From Streptomyces sp. R28 (GTDB lineage: Bacteria > Actinomycetota > Actinomycetes > Streptomycetales > Streptomycetaceae), in assembly GCF_041052385.1 (NCBI RefSeq), contig NZ_CP163439.1, positions 4,391,001-4,455,000 on the forward strand: a DNA stretch of 64,000 nt, read 5' to 3'. The translations under genes were made by a program, and so were the position numbers. Shown piece by piece: positions 25,240 to 33,833 of the stretch; the stretch's first letter is position 1; every line of letters begins with the position of its first letter. Under the pieces are notes generated by a model. That model did not search any database and was not told the origin of the DNA. It saw only the letters and a program-made list of their open reading frames with translations.

Positions 25240-25323
25240 TGCCCAGAGCCGGACTTGAACCGGCACGCCCGCGAAGGGGCAGCGAGGTTTAAGCTCGCCG
25301 TGTCTGCATTCCACCATCTGGGC
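25240..25323 (-). tRNA. bldA: tRNA-Leu (anticodon UAA), bldA
   Basis: An 84-base class II tRNA on the minus strand. The acceptor stem is GCCCAGA with TCTGGGC, the anticodon stem-loop is GCGAG-CTTAAAC-CTCGC with anticodon TAA, a long variable arm follows, and the T-arm has GGTTCAAGTCC. The CCA end is not encoded (A then CT). In Streptomyces the only tRNA that decodes UUA efficiently is BldA, which limits translation of TTA-containing developmental and antibiotic genes. Identification rests on the anticodon and on overall likeness to S. coelicolor bldA as I recall it. Confidence 0.95.
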
Positions 25324-25714
25324 AGGCCATGGGCTCCGCATCGAGGTTCCGAGCCTATCGGGGTACCTCCCCCGAACAGCGGCCGGGCGGACCGATGTTG
25401 TCTTATTTTATTGATGCCTGAGGGTGCATCAGCCCACGGAACACGCCATCCGCACTTGCCAATAGCCTTACGTGCGGCGCTCGGCGGCGCATACGGAATG
25501 ACGGAATTTCACCGTCCAAACGAGGACGCTCCACCTGTTCTCGACGCGAACACCCGTCAGGGTCCCTCATCATCCTCAGGTATGACGCGACGGCGTCCGG
25601 TCCCTCCGGAGTCTGCCTTCGGAACCGGAACAGCGACTGACTACACGGCGCCGGTCGGCCGGGACGATGGAGGAAGTCCCCGAACACACCGTCGTCCCTC
25701 AGGAGCGCCTTCTC
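25324..25714. other. Non-coding region between bldA and the ABC exporter
   Basis: 391 bp holding the bldA promoter (minus strand) and the exporter promoter (plus strand). An unusually AT-rich patch lies at about 25394-25413 (TTGTCTTATTTTATTGATGC). I see no clear gene. An open frame from 25255 overlaps bldA and the ABC gene and is not credible. Confidence 0.5.
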
Positions 25715-26485
25715 GTGACCACCGCATCCATCGCCGACCGGGCCACCACCGTGGCCGCGCGTGCCACGGATCTTTCGAAGATCTACGGACAGGGCGAAAC
25801 CCAGGTGGTCGCCCTGGACCGGGTCACCGCCGAGTTCCGGCAGGCCGAGTTCACCGCGATCATGGGCCCGTCCGGCTCCGGGAAGTCCACGCTGATGCAC
25901 TGCGTGGCCGGCCTGGACACCTTCTCGTCCGGGTCGGTGCGCATCGGCGACACCGAGTTGGGCTCCCTGAAGGACAAGCAGCTGACCAAGCTGCGCCGGG
26001 ACAAGATCGGATTCATCTTCCAGGCGTTCAACCTGCTGCCGACGTTGACGGCCCTGGAGAACATCACCCTCCCGATGGACATCGCGGGCCGCAAGGCTGA
26101 CAAGCAGTGGGTGGATTCGGTCATCCGGATGGTGGGCCTGGCCGACCGCCTCAGCCACCGCCCCGCCCAGCTCTCCGGCGGCCAGCAGCAGCGCGTCGCC
26201 GTGGCCCGCGCGCTGGCCTCCAAGCCCGAGATCATCTTCGGCGACGAGCCGACCGGAAACCTCGACTCGCGCTCCGGCGCCGAGGTGCTGGGCTTTCTTC
26301 GCAACTCCGTACGGGAGCTGGGGCAGACGGTGGTGATGGTGACCCCCGACCCGGTGGCGGCGGCGTACGCGGACCGGGTGGTGTTCCTCGCCGACGGACG
26401 GATCGTCGACGAGATGTACCGGCCCACGGCCGAGACGGTCCTCGACTTCATGAAGCAGTTCGACGCGAAGGGCCGCACCAGCTGA
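25715..26485 (+). CDS. MacB/LolD-type ABC transporter ATPase with altered H-loop
   Basis: A 256-residue ATPase of the MacB/LolCDE group, partner of the FtsX-type protein encoded next. Walker A is GPSGSGKST, Q-loop FIFQAFNLLPT, signature LSGGQQQRVAVARALA, Walker B IIFGDEPTGNLD. The H-loop reads VMVTPDPVAAAYADRVVFL: the switch histidine, present in the paralog at 61587-62375 as VMVTHDPVAA, is proline here (CCC in place of CAC). This should harm ATP hydrolysis if real. The GTG at 25715 has AGGAG upstream; an ATG at 25667 is possible. The stop overlaps the next start (TGATG). Confidence 0.9.
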   Translation: MTTASIADRATTVAARATDLSKIYGQGETQVVALDRVTAEFRQAEFTAIMGPSGSGKSTLMHCVAGLDTFSSGSVRIGDTELGSLKDKQLTKLRRDKIGFIFQAFNLLPTLTALENITLPMDIAGRKADKQWVDSVIRMVGLADRLSHRPAQLSGGQQQRVAVARALASKPEIIFGDEPTGNLDSRSGAEVLGFLRNSVRELGQTVVMVTPDPVAAAYADRVVFLADGRIVDEMYRPTAETVLDFMKQFDAKGRTS

Positions 26486-29019
26486 TGTTCCGCACCGCCC
26501 TGCGCAACGTACTCGCGCACAAGGCCCGGCTCCTGATGACCGTGCTCGCCGTGATGCTCGGCGTCGCGTTCGTCTCCGGCACCCTGGTCTTCGCCGACAC
26601 CCTCTCCAACGCCTTCCGCAACCAGTCGGCGAAGAGCTACGACGACGTCGCCGTCGCCATCACCTCGTACGCGAACCCGGACGACGCCAAGGCAGAGCCC
26701 GGTCTCTCCCCGAAGACCCTGGACAAGATCGCCGCGGTGGACGGCGTCACCGCCGCGTACGGCCGCGTCGACGGCTTCGCCGGGGTCGCCGACCCCGACG
26801 GGAAGCTGATAGGAGTCGGCTGGTCCAACAAGGGCTCCAACTTCGCCCCCGGCAAGGACGGCAAGGACCCCGCCTACACGTTCACCGACGGCTCGGGCCC
26901 GGTGAAGGACGATCAGATCGCCCTGGACAAGGAGTCCGCGGCCAAGGGCGAGTACCAGGTCGGCGACCGGGTCCGGGTCGCCACGAACGGGCCGGTGAAG
27001 GAGTACACCCTCAGCGGCGTGTTCACCACCGAGGACGGCGCCGTCAACGCCGGCGGCAGTCTCGTCCTGTTCGACACCGCGGTCGCCCAGAAGCAGTACC
27101 TCAAGCCGGGCTACTTCGCGAGTGCCACCGTCACCGCCGCCCCCGGCGCGAACGACGCGAAGATCCTGGACGCGGTCAAGCCGCTGCTGCCGGAAGCCGC
27201 CGAGGCCAAGACCGGCCAGGCGCTCGCGGACGAGCAGGCCGAGCAGATCGAACAGGGTCTGGGCTCGCTCAAGCAGGTCCTGCTGGGCTTCGCGGGCATC
27301 GCGCTGTTCGTCGGGATCTTCCTGATCTCCAACACCTTCACGATGCTGGTCGCCCAGCGCACGAAGGAGATCGCGCTGATGCGGGCGGTCGGCGCGTCGC
27401 GCAGGCAGATCACCCGGTCGGTGCTCGCCGAGGCCGCGGTGGTGGGCCTGGTCGCCTCGGTGATCGGCTTCGTCCTCGGCGTCGGCCTCGCGGTCGGTCT
27501 GCGGTCGGGAATGGCCGCGTTCGGCATGAAGATCCCGGACGGCCCCCTGATCCTGTCCGTCACGCCGGTGATCGCCGCGATCAGTGTCGGTGTGCTGATC
27601 ACGATGTTCGCCGCCTGGCTGCCCGGCCGCCGGGCCGCGAAGATCCCGCCGGTGGCGGCCATGAGCAGCGTCCACGCGGTGGCGACCACCAAGTCGCTGG
27701 TGCTGCGCAACTCCCTCGGTGCGGCCGTCACCGCCCTCGGCGCGGCCGGGATCGTGCTGGGTGCCTCGTCCGGCGGCGACACTGGCCGGATGTACATCGC
27801 GGCGGGCGCGTTCTTCGCGCTGGTCGGTGTGATCATCCTGATCCCGCTGCTCTCCCGCCCCGTGATCGCGCTCGTCCGTCCGCTGCTCGTCGGCCCGTTC
27901 GGGGTGGCCGGCAAGCTGGCCGGCCAGAACGCGGTCCGCAATCCACGCCGTACCGGCGCCACCGCCTCGGCACTGGCGATCGGGCTGACGCTGGTCACCG
28001 GCCTGTCGGTGCTCGGTGCCACGGTCGGCACGGCCATCGACAAGATGACCACGGACAACATCAAGGCCGACTACATGGTCTCGATGGCGAACAGCGGGTA
28101 CCTCGACCAGTCCGCGCTGACGGCGCTGGAGAAGGCCAAGGGCGTCACCGCGGTCTCGCCGCAGCAGAGCGCCTACTTCCAGCTCGGTGACGAGGACTTC
28201 GTGTCCGCCTCGGCGGTCACGCCGGGCGACATCGAGCAGGTCCTGAACGTCGACGTCGTCAGCGGCAACATCGACGCGCTGGCCAAGGGCCAGATCGCCA
28301 TCGCCGAGAAGACGGCCAAGAACAAGGGCTGGAAGCCCGGCGACAGCCTCCCCGTCACCTTCAACGACGAGAAGAAGGCCACGCTGACCGTCGGCGCCGT
28401 CTTCAAGGACAGCGAGTTCCTCTCCCCCGTCCTCGTCGACGCCAAGGTGGTGAACCCGCACGAGGTGCAGCCGTCCATCCAGCAGATCTTCGTGAACGTG
28501 GACGGCGGCGAGTCCGCGGCGAACGAGAAGGTCCTCACCGACGCGCTGGGCGACAACCCCGCGATCACGGTCATGGACCAGCAGGACATCCGCAACGAGT
28601 TCGGCGGCGTCATCAACACCATGCTGAACATCATGTACGGCCTGCTGGCGATGGCCCTGATCATCGCCGTGCTGGGTGTCGTCAACACCCTCGCGATGTC
28701 GGTCTTCGAACGGCAGCAGGAGATCGGCATGCTGCGTGCGATCGGTCTCGACCGGCGCCGGGTGAAGCGGATGGTCCGGCTGGAGGCCGTGGTCATCTCC
28801 GTGTTCGGCGCGGTGATCGGCATCGGTCTCGGCTCGTTCCTCGGCTGGGCGATCGGCGAGACCATCGCGGACCAGATCCCGGGCTACGCGCTGGTGCTGC
28901 CCTGGGACCGGATCGGGATCTTCCTGGTGCTGGCCGGTCTGGTGGGCGTCCTGGCCTCGCTGTGGCCGGCCCGCAACGCCGCGAGGCTGAACATGCTGAA
29001 CGCGATCAAGGCCGAGTGA
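26485..29019 (+). CDS. FtsX/MacB-like ABC transporter permease
   Basis: An 844-residue permease with an early helix (residues ~15-35), a large extracytoplasmic MacB periplasmic-core-like domain (to ~265), an FtsX transmembrane module, a long linker with two more helices, a second extracytoplasmic domain, and a second FtsX module at the end. Motifs include MRAVGASRRQI and its counterpart MLRAIGLDRRRV, the coupling helices. Such duplicated permeases export lipids, lipoproteins or peptides and do not import. It shares its architecture with the permease at 59020-61590. Confidence 0.9.
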   Translation: MFRTALRNVLAHKARLLMTVLAVMLGVAFVSGTLVFADTLSNAFRNQSAKSYDDVAVAITSYANPDDAKAEPGLSPKTLDKIAAVDGVTAAYGRVDGFAGVADPDGKLIGVGWSNKGSNFAPGKDGKDPAYTFTDGSGPVKDDQIALDKESAAKGEYQVGDRVRVATNGPVKEYTLSGVFTTEDGAVNAGGSLVLFDTAVAQKQYLKPGYFASATVTAAPGANDAKILDAVKPLLPEAAEAKTGQALADEQAEQIEQGLGSLKQVLLGFAGIALFVGIFLISNTFTMLVAQRTKEIALMRAVGASRRQITRSVLAEAAVVGLVASVIGFVLGVGLAVGLRSGMAAFGMKIPDGPLILSVTPVIAAISVGVLITMFAAWLPGRRAAKIPPVAAMSSVHAVATTKSLVLRNSLGAAVTALGAAGIVLGASSGGDTGRMYIAAGAFFALVGVIILIPLLSRPVIALVRPLLVGPFGVAGKLAGQNAVRNPRRTGATASALAIGLTLVTGLSVLGATVGTAIDKMTTDNIKADYMVSMANSGYLDQSALTALEKAKGVTAVSPQQSAYFQLGDEDFVSASAVTPGDIEQVLNVDVVSGNIDALAKGQIAIAEKTAKNKGWKPGDSLPVTFNDEKKATLTVGAVFKDSEFLSPVLVDAKVVNPHEVQPSIQQIFVNVDGGESAANEKVLTDALGDNPAITVMDQQDIRNEFGGVINTMLNIMYGLLAMALIIAVLGVVNTLAMSVFERQQEIGMLRAIGLDRRRVKRMVRLEAVVISVFGAVIGIGLGSFLGWAIGETIADQIPGYALVLPWDRIGIFLVLAGLVGVLASLWPARNAARLNMLNAIKAE

Positions 29020-29037
29020 CCACGTCCCGCCACACCC

Positions 29038-29077
29038 AAGGGCCGGGCTTCCCCGTGACAGGGGGAACCCGGCCCTT
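29038..29077. terminator. Bidirectional terminator
   Basis: A 17-base arm, AAGGGCCGGGCTTCCCC (29038-29054), pairs with 29061-29077 except at two positions, around a 6-base loop. It separates the ABC permease from the convergent cyclopropane synthase-like gene. Confidence 0.8.
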
Positions 29078-29092
29078 GCGGCTATGTCCGGA

Positions 29093-30406
29093 TCAACGGC
29101 GCTCGGGCTCACTCCACTTGCGGGACCGCAACGGCATCCCGGAATCACCGGAGTCGGGGGTCCTGATCGCCAGCACCTGGTTGACCCCGATGCGGTTGCG
29201 CTCGAAGGCGAGTGCGCAGGCGGCCATGTACAGCTGCCAGACGCGGGCTCGCCCCGGGCTGGTGAGCCTGACGGCCCGAGCCCAGTGGGCTTCCAGGTTG
29301 GCGACCCAGCGGCGCAGGGTCAGGGCGTAGTGCTCCCGGATCGACTCCACGTCGCGCACCTCGAAGCCGGCCCGCTCCAGCTGGGCGACGGTGACGCCGA
29401 TGGGCTGGAGCTCGCCGTCGGGGAAGACGTAGGAGTCGATGAACTCGTCGACCTGGTAGGTGGATTCGTCCCGCTGCGGCCGCCGCCCGATCTGGTGGTT
29501 GAGCAGCCGCCCACCGGGCCTCAGGAGCCGGTACAGCACATCGGCGTACTCCAGATACCGCTCGGCGCCGACGTGTTCGGCCATCCCGATGGAGGAGACG
29601 GCGTCGTACGGCCCGTCCTCGACCTCCCGGTAGTCCTGTACGCGGATCTCCACCCTGTCGGTGAGCCCCTCCTCGGCGACGCGCTTGCGGGCGTACGCCG
29701 CCTGCTCCTGGGAGAGGGTGACGCCGACGACACGCACGCCGTACTCACGGGCGGCGTGCATGGCCAGAGAGCCCCAGCCGCAGCCGACGTCGAGCAGCCG
29801 CCGGCCGGGCCCGAGGGCGAGCTTGCGGCAGATGAGGTCGAGCTTGTCGTGCTGGGCGGATTCGAGGGTGCCGTCCGGGGGCGGGGCCGACCAGTAGGCG
29901 CAGGAGTACACCATGGACGGCCCGAGGACGATCTCGTAGAAGTCGTTGCCGACGTCGTAGTGGTGGCTGATGGCACGTCTGTCGGTGCGCTTGGTGTGCA
30001 GATGGCCACGGATCCGACGCACCTCCTCCGGTGGCGGCGCGGGCGGCAGTGGAAGGCCGCCGAGCTGGACGAGCCCTCGTACGGCGGCGCGTACTTCGGG
30101 ATCCCGCAGCGCCTGAGCCAGGCTCCGGGCGTCCTCTCCCCGCTCCCACACCAGGCCGGCGAGCAGGTCCAGGGCGGTGTACAGATCCCCCTCGATGTCC
30201 AGGTCCCCGGCGACCCAGGCCCGGGCGAGCCCCAACTCACCGGGCTTGAACAACAGCCGCCGTACGGCACGGCGGTTGCGTACGACGAGGATGGGCGCGC
30301 CCGGCGGACCCGCCTGCGAACCGTCCCAGGCTCGGATGCGCACCGGGAGCGGGACTCCCAGCAACTGTTCGAGCAGGCTCTTCAGCCGCACAGCAGCGTC
30401 TGCCAT
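29093..30406 (-). CDS. cfa: Cyclopropane-fatty-acyl-phospholipid synthase-family methyltransferase
   Basis: A 437-residue SAM-dependent enzyme related to Cfa/CmaA, which methylenates unsaturated acyl chains of membrane phospholipids. The SAM-binding motif is LLDVGCGWGSLAMHAA (~205), followed by GVTLSQEQAAYARKR, and the substrate loop HYDVGNDFYEIVLGPSMVYS is characteristic. The N-terminal ~150 residues form the additional domain of full-length Cfa. The ATG at 30406 is preceded by GGAGGTGTGCGCC; the upstream extension of the open frame has no site. Confidence 0.9.
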   Translation of the reverse strand: MADAAVRLKSLLEQLLGVPLPVRIRAWDGSQAGPPGAPILVVRNRRAVRRLLFKPGELGLARAWVAGDLDIEGDLYTALDLLAGLVWERGEDARSLAQALRDPEVRAAVRGLVQLGGLPLPPAPPPEEVRRIRGHLHTKRTDRRAISHHYDVGNDFYEIVLGPSMVYSCAYWSAPPPDGTLESAQHDKLDLICRKLALGPGRRLLDVGCGWGSLAMHAAREYGVRVVGVTLSQEQAAYARKRVAEEGLTDRVEIRVQDYREVEDGPYDAVSSIGMAEHVGAERYLEYADVLYRLLRPGGRLLNHQIGRRPQRDESTYQVDEFIDSYVFPDGELQPIGVTVAQLERAGFEVRDVESIREHYALTLRRWVANLEAHWARAVRLTSPGRARVWQLYMAACALAFERNRIGVNQVLAIRTPDSGDSGMPLRSRKWSEPERR

Positions 30407-30527
30407 GGCGCACACCTCCGTGATCGGATCCCGGAATGTCCAACACCACGTAAACACCTGGGAGCCCCGTGCGCAGTCCCCCACGCGCGTTACAGCTGGG
30501 CAAACAACGGCCCCGCAGGGACGAACG

Positions 30528-30569
30528 CCGAAGGACCTCCCGCACCACGGATGGCGGGAGGTCCTTCGG
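30528..30569. terminator. Terminator of the ndh gene
   Basis: A perfect 16-bp stem, CCGAAGGACCTCCCGC (30528-30543) with GCGGGAGGTCCTTCGG (30554-30569), has a 10-base loop. It lies 22 bases after the ndh stop (minus-strand transcript). Confidence 0.9.
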
Positions 30570-30591
30570 TTCGTTCAACGACCGGAAGGGG

Positions 30592-31980
30592 TCAGGAGGC
30601 CTTGGCCTTCTCGCCCTTGGCGGCCTTGCTCGCGGCAGCGACCGGGGCCGGCTTGGCGGCCTCGTAGAACTCCTCGCGCGGGTGCTCCATCGCGCCGAGG
30701 GAGACGACCTCGCGCTTGAGGAACATGGCGAGGGTCCAGTCGGCGAAGACGCGGACCTTGCGGTTCCAGGTCGGCATCGCCAGGCCGTGGTAGCCACGGT
30801 GCATGTACCAGGCGAGACGGCCCTTGAGCTTGATCTTCATCTTGCCCATGACGATCATCGCCACGCCCTTGTGCAGGCCGAGGCCCGCCACCGCGCCCTT
30901 GTTGGCGTGCGAGTAGTCCTTCTGCGGGAAACCCCGCATACCGGAGATCACGTTGTCGCCGAGGACGCGCGCCTGACGCAGCGCGTGCTGTGCGTTCGGC
31001 GGGCACCAGGCGTTCTCGTTGCCCGCCTTGCGGCCGACGAGGTCCGGGACCTGGGCGTTGTCGCCCGCGGCCCAGATGTAGTCGGTGCCCTTGACCTGGA
31101 GCGTCGTCTCGCAGTCGACGTGACCGCGGGGGCCCAGCGGCAGACCGAAGCGGGCGAGGGCCGGGTTCGGCTTGACGCCGGCCGTCCACACGATGGTGTT
31201 GGAGTCGACCTCGAGGCCGTTCTTCAGCACGACGTGGCCGTCGACGCAGGAGTCCATGGAGGTGGAGAGGTAGACCTCGACCCCGCGGGCTTCCAGGTGC
31301 TCCTTGCCGTACTGGCCGAGCTTCGGGCCGACCTCCGGGAGGATCTTGTCGGCGGCGTCGACGAGGACGAACCGCATGTCCTCGCGGGACACGCTGGTGT
31401 AGTACTTGGCCGCGTCGCGGGCCATGTCCTCGACCTCGCCGATGGTCTCCGCACCCGCGAAGCCACCGCCGATGAAGACGAAGGTGAGCGCCTTGCGGCG
31501 GATCTCCTCGTCGGTCGTGGAGTCGGCCTTGTCGAGCTGCTCGAGGACGTGGTTGCGCAGGCCGATGGCCTCCTCGATGCCCTTCATACCGATGCCCTGC
31601 TCGGCGAGGCCGGGGATCGGGAAGGTGCGGGAGACCGCGCCCATCGCGATGACCAGGTAGTCGAAGGGCAGCTCGTACGCCTCGCCGACCAGCGGGGCGA
31701 TCGTGGCGACCTTGCGGTCCTGATCGATGGTGGTGACCCGGCCGGTGAGGACCTCCGCCTTGGGCAGCACGCGTCGCAGCGGGACGACGACGTGGCGCGG
31801 GGAGATGCTGCCGGCGGCGGTTTCGGGGAGGAAGGGCTGGTAGGTCATGTACGACCGGGGGTCGACGACCGTGACGGTCGCCTCGCCGTAGCGCATCTTC
31901 TTGAGAATGCGCCGAGCTGCGTACAGGCCTACGTACCCACCGCCTACTACGAGGATCCTGGGACGCTCCGTGGTGCTCAT
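30592..31980 (-). CDS. ndh: Type II NADH:quinone oxidoreductase
   Basis: A 462-residue non-proton-pumping NADH dehydrogenase. The FAD site is ILVVGGGYVGLYAARR at the start and the NADH site is TFVFIGGGFAGAETIGE (~165-180). DYIWAAGDNAQVPD is the conserved C-terminal FAD contact, followed by PPNAQHALRQA. Residues ~385-430 are hydrophobic and basic, a membrane-surface anchor. The C-terminus is Lys/Ala-rich. No ribosome site is seen at the ATG; GATACT just upstream may be a -10 of a leaderless transcript. Two Rex-like sites lie further upstream. Confidence 0.93.
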   Translation of the reverse strand: MSTTERPRILVVGGGYVGLYAARRILKKMRYGEATVTVVDPRSYMTYQPFLPETAAGSISPRHVVVPLRRVLPKAEVLTGRVTTIDQDRKVATIAPLVGEAYELPFDYLVIAMGAVSRTFPIPGLAEQGIGMKGIEEAIGLRNHVLEQLDKADSTTDEEIRRKALTFVFIGGGFAGAETIGEVEDMARDAAKYYTSVSREDMRFVLVDAADKILPEVGPKLGQYGKEHLEARGVEVYLSTSMDSCVDGHVVLKNGLEVDSNTIVWTAGVKPNPALARFGLPLGPRGHVDCETTLQVKGTDYIWAAGDNAQVPDLVGRKAGNENAWCPPNAQHALRQARVLGDNVISGMRGFPQKDYSHANKGAVAGLGLHKGVAMIVMGKMKIKLKGRLAWYMHRGYHGLAMPTWNRKVRVFADWTLAMFLKREVVSLGAMEHPREEFYEAAKPAPVAAASKAAKGEKAKAS

Positions 31981-32220
31981 GCCATCGAGTATCCACCCGC
32001 CTCAGGGGGGTCGCTCGTGCGCCCCTTCACAAGCTCTTCCAGGCCCTGTGCTACACTCCCCGGCCCGCGTGACGCAGGTCATGGTCACGATCGGGAACCC
32101 GGGTGCGCTACGCCCCGTTGTCAATGCCGCGTGAGCTGCCTCTCTGGGTCGCCGGGCCCCCTGTGAGCGGGTCGGAACGCCCTCCGGTGAGAGCCTCCCG
32201 GAGCATCCTTACACCGTCCG

Positions 32221-32236
32221 TCTGAACACGTTCAAG
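32221..32236. promoter_or_regulatory. Rex-operator-like palindrome 1
   Basis: TCTGAACACGTTCAAG resembles the Streptomyces Rex site TGTGAACGCGTTCACA, sharing the GAAC-NN-GTTC core type. It lies 241 bp upstream of the ndh ATG. Rex senses the NADH/NAD+ ratio and is known to control ndh in Streptomyces. Confidence 0.45.
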
Positions 32237-32300
32237 GCCCTGTTCACCCCTCGGACGGGTCAACCGACATCGATCCGTGCTCCGACAGGGCAGAATTCCT

Positions 32301-32316
32301 TGTGAAGAAGTTCACG
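32301..32316. promoter_or_regulatory. Rex-operator-like palindrome 2
   Basis: TGTGAAGAAGTTCACG keeps both outer halves of the Rex consensus (TGTGAA and TTCAC). It lies 320 bp upstream of ndh and 214 bp upstream of the His-rich gene, so it could serve either. Confidence 0.5.
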
Positions 32317-32529
32317 AAGTTTCTTCGACAGGCGTCTCCGGAGGGTTCTCGAAGGGCCCGGAAGGCCCCCTCGGAGGCGCTCATACGCTAGCCGACCTGC
32401 TCAACCGATGGCTACCGATCAGTAGCGAAGGAGACCCGGACCACCCCGCGGGTGCGACCGGCGCCACCCGTCACCCGGTCAGCCACGCTCCGCGCGCAAA
32501 ATGTGCAGAAGCGCGCATAACGTGCAGCC

Positions 32530-32781
32530 ATGATCACTACACACAAGGCCCTCACGCGGGCCACCTCGCGAATAGTCTCGGTCGGCGCGGCCCTGGGCAT
32601 TGCTCTCGCGTTGGGGGCGGCGACCGCCGCATCCGCCGCGGCAGCGCCGCCCGCCTCGCACGTCGTCGCCAAGGTCGCGGACGGCCACCACGGCCACCAC
32701 CACGGTCACCACGGCCACCACGGTCACCACCACGGCGACGACGGGGGGTGCAGCGGCCTCGTCGTCCTCCTCTGCAACTGA
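32530..32781 (+). CDS. Small exported histidine-rich protein
   Basis: An 83-residue precursor. Residues 1-38 are a Sec signal (basic start, hydrophobic core GAALGIALALGAATAASA, Ala-rich cleavage region). The mature peptide of about 45 residues has the run HHGHHHGHHGHHGHHHG (17 residues, 12 His), then DDGG, and a C-terminus CSGLVVLLCN with two Cys. The pattern suggests metal binding (Zn, Ni or Cu) outside the membrane; that is inference. I see no clear ribosome-binding site. No homolog comes to mind. Confidence 0.75.
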   Translation: MITTHKALTRATSRIVSVGAALGIALALGAATAASAAAAPPASHVVAKVADGHHGHHHGHHGHHGHHHGDDGGCSGLVVLLCN

Positions 32782-32806
32782 CGGATAGCCCGCAAGGGCC
32801 AAGACG

Positions 32807-32843
32807 ACGGCCCCGGTTCCTCATCACGAGGTACCGGGGCCGT
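32807..32843. terminator. Bidirectional terminator
   Basis: ACGGCCCCGGT (32807-32817) pairs with ACCGGGGCCGT (32833-32843), with further pairing of CCTC and GAGG inside. It separates the convergent His-rich and ppx genes. Confidence 0.8.
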
Positions 32844-32861
32844 TCCGCGTCACCGCACAGG

Positions 32862-33833
32862 TCAGGCGCCGCGCTTGCCCTCTTCCGCGGCTTCCGCCGC
32901 CTTGAAGGCGATGCCGTCGAGGATGTCGTGCTCGCTGACGACGACCTCCTGCGCACCGATCCGTTCCATGATCGCGAGCAGCACCAGCGCGCCCGCCCCG
33001 ATGACGTCAACTCGCCCCGGATGCATGGACGGTACGGTCGCACGCTCGGCGTGGGTGGAGCGCAGCAGCCACTCGGTGATCTCCCGGACCCGGTCGCGGG
33101 TAATCCGGGAGTGGTGGATGCGGGCCGAGTCGTACTCGGGCAGGTCCTGGGCGATCGCCGACACCGTGGTGACCGAACCGGCCAGCCCCACCAGCGTGCG
33201 CGCCTCGCGCAACGGCACCGTCTCCTCGGCGAGGTCGAGAGCCGCCTCGATGTCGGCCCGCATCTCCGCGATCAGCTCCGCGGAGGGCGGGTCGGAGACG
33301 ACGCCGTCGCGGACCAGGTGACGCTCGGTCATCCGCACGCAGCCGACGTCCACGGAGCGTGCCGCGCGCACGTGCTCCTCGCCGACGACGAACTCGGTCG
33401 ACCCGCCGCCGATGTCCACCACCAGGTAGGGCCTGGGGAGGTGATCGTGCTCGGCCAGCTCCTTGGTCGCGCCCGTGAAGGAGAACTCGGCCTCCTGGTC
33501 CCCGGAGATGACCTCGGGCTCGACCCCCAGGATGTCCATGACCCCGCGCACGAACTCGTCCCGGTTCTCGGCGTCCCGGGAGGCGGAGGTGGCGACGAAG
33601 CGCAGCCGCTCGGCGCCGTGCTCCTTGATGATCGCCGCGTAGTCACGACAGGCGGCGAAGGTGCGCTCCAGCGCCTCGGGGGCGAGCCGGCCGGTCCGGT
33701 CGACGCCCTGTCCGAGCCGCACGACGGTCATACGGCGGTCCAGGTCGACGAGTTCGCCGGTCTCCGGGTCGGCGTCCGCGACCAACAGCCGGATGGAGTT
33801 CGTACCGCAGTCGATGGCGGCGACGCGGGTCAC
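32862..33833 (-). CDS. ppx: Exopolyphosphatase / guanosine pentaphosphate phosphohydrolase
   Basis: A 323-residue Ppx/GppA protein of the short actinobacterial type, without the C-terminal HD domain. The ASKHA phosphate loops are AAIDCGTNSIRLLVAD at residues ~4-19 and YLVVDIGGGSTEFVVG near 140. VATSASRDAENRDEF is also typical. Substrates are polyphosphate, pppGpp or short polyP. The GTG start overlaps the DUF501 stop (GTGA). Likely fourth gene of the eno - divIC - DUF501 - ppx order. Confidence 0.9.
   Translation of the reverse strand: MTRVAAIDCGTNSIRLLVADADPETGELVDLDRRMTVVRLGQGVDRTGRLAPEALERTFAACRDYAAIIKEHGAERLRFVATSASRDAENRDEFVRGVMDILGVEPEVISGDQEAEFSFTGATKELAEHDHLPRPYLVVDIGGGSTEFVVGEEHVRAARSVDVGCVRMTERHLVRDGVVSDPPSAELIAEMRADIEAALDLAEETVPLREARTLVGLAGSVTTVSAIAQDLPEYDSARIHHSRITRDRVREITEWLLRSTHAERATVPSMHPGRVDVIGAGALVLLAIMERIGAQEVVVSEHDILDGIAFKAAEAAEEGKRGA

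Larger units (their letters stand above)
31981..32529. other. Long regulatory interval between ndh and the His-rich gene
   Basis: 549 bp containing the promoters of two divergent genes. Besides the two Rex-like palindromes I see no tRNA signature and no convincing coding frame. A longer plus-strand frame from 32277 runs through the His-rich gene out of phase and is a shadow. Confidence 0.5.

Noticed and set aside
25783..29148. 1121-codon minus-strand open frame
   Set aside because: Antisense to the ABC ATPase and permease genes; composition is typical of reverse-frame reading in high-GC DNA.
31981..32529. Possible tRNA or structured RNA between ndh and the His-rich gene
   Set aside because: I found no T-loop GGTTCGAAT-type sequence nor paired acceptor ends in this interval.
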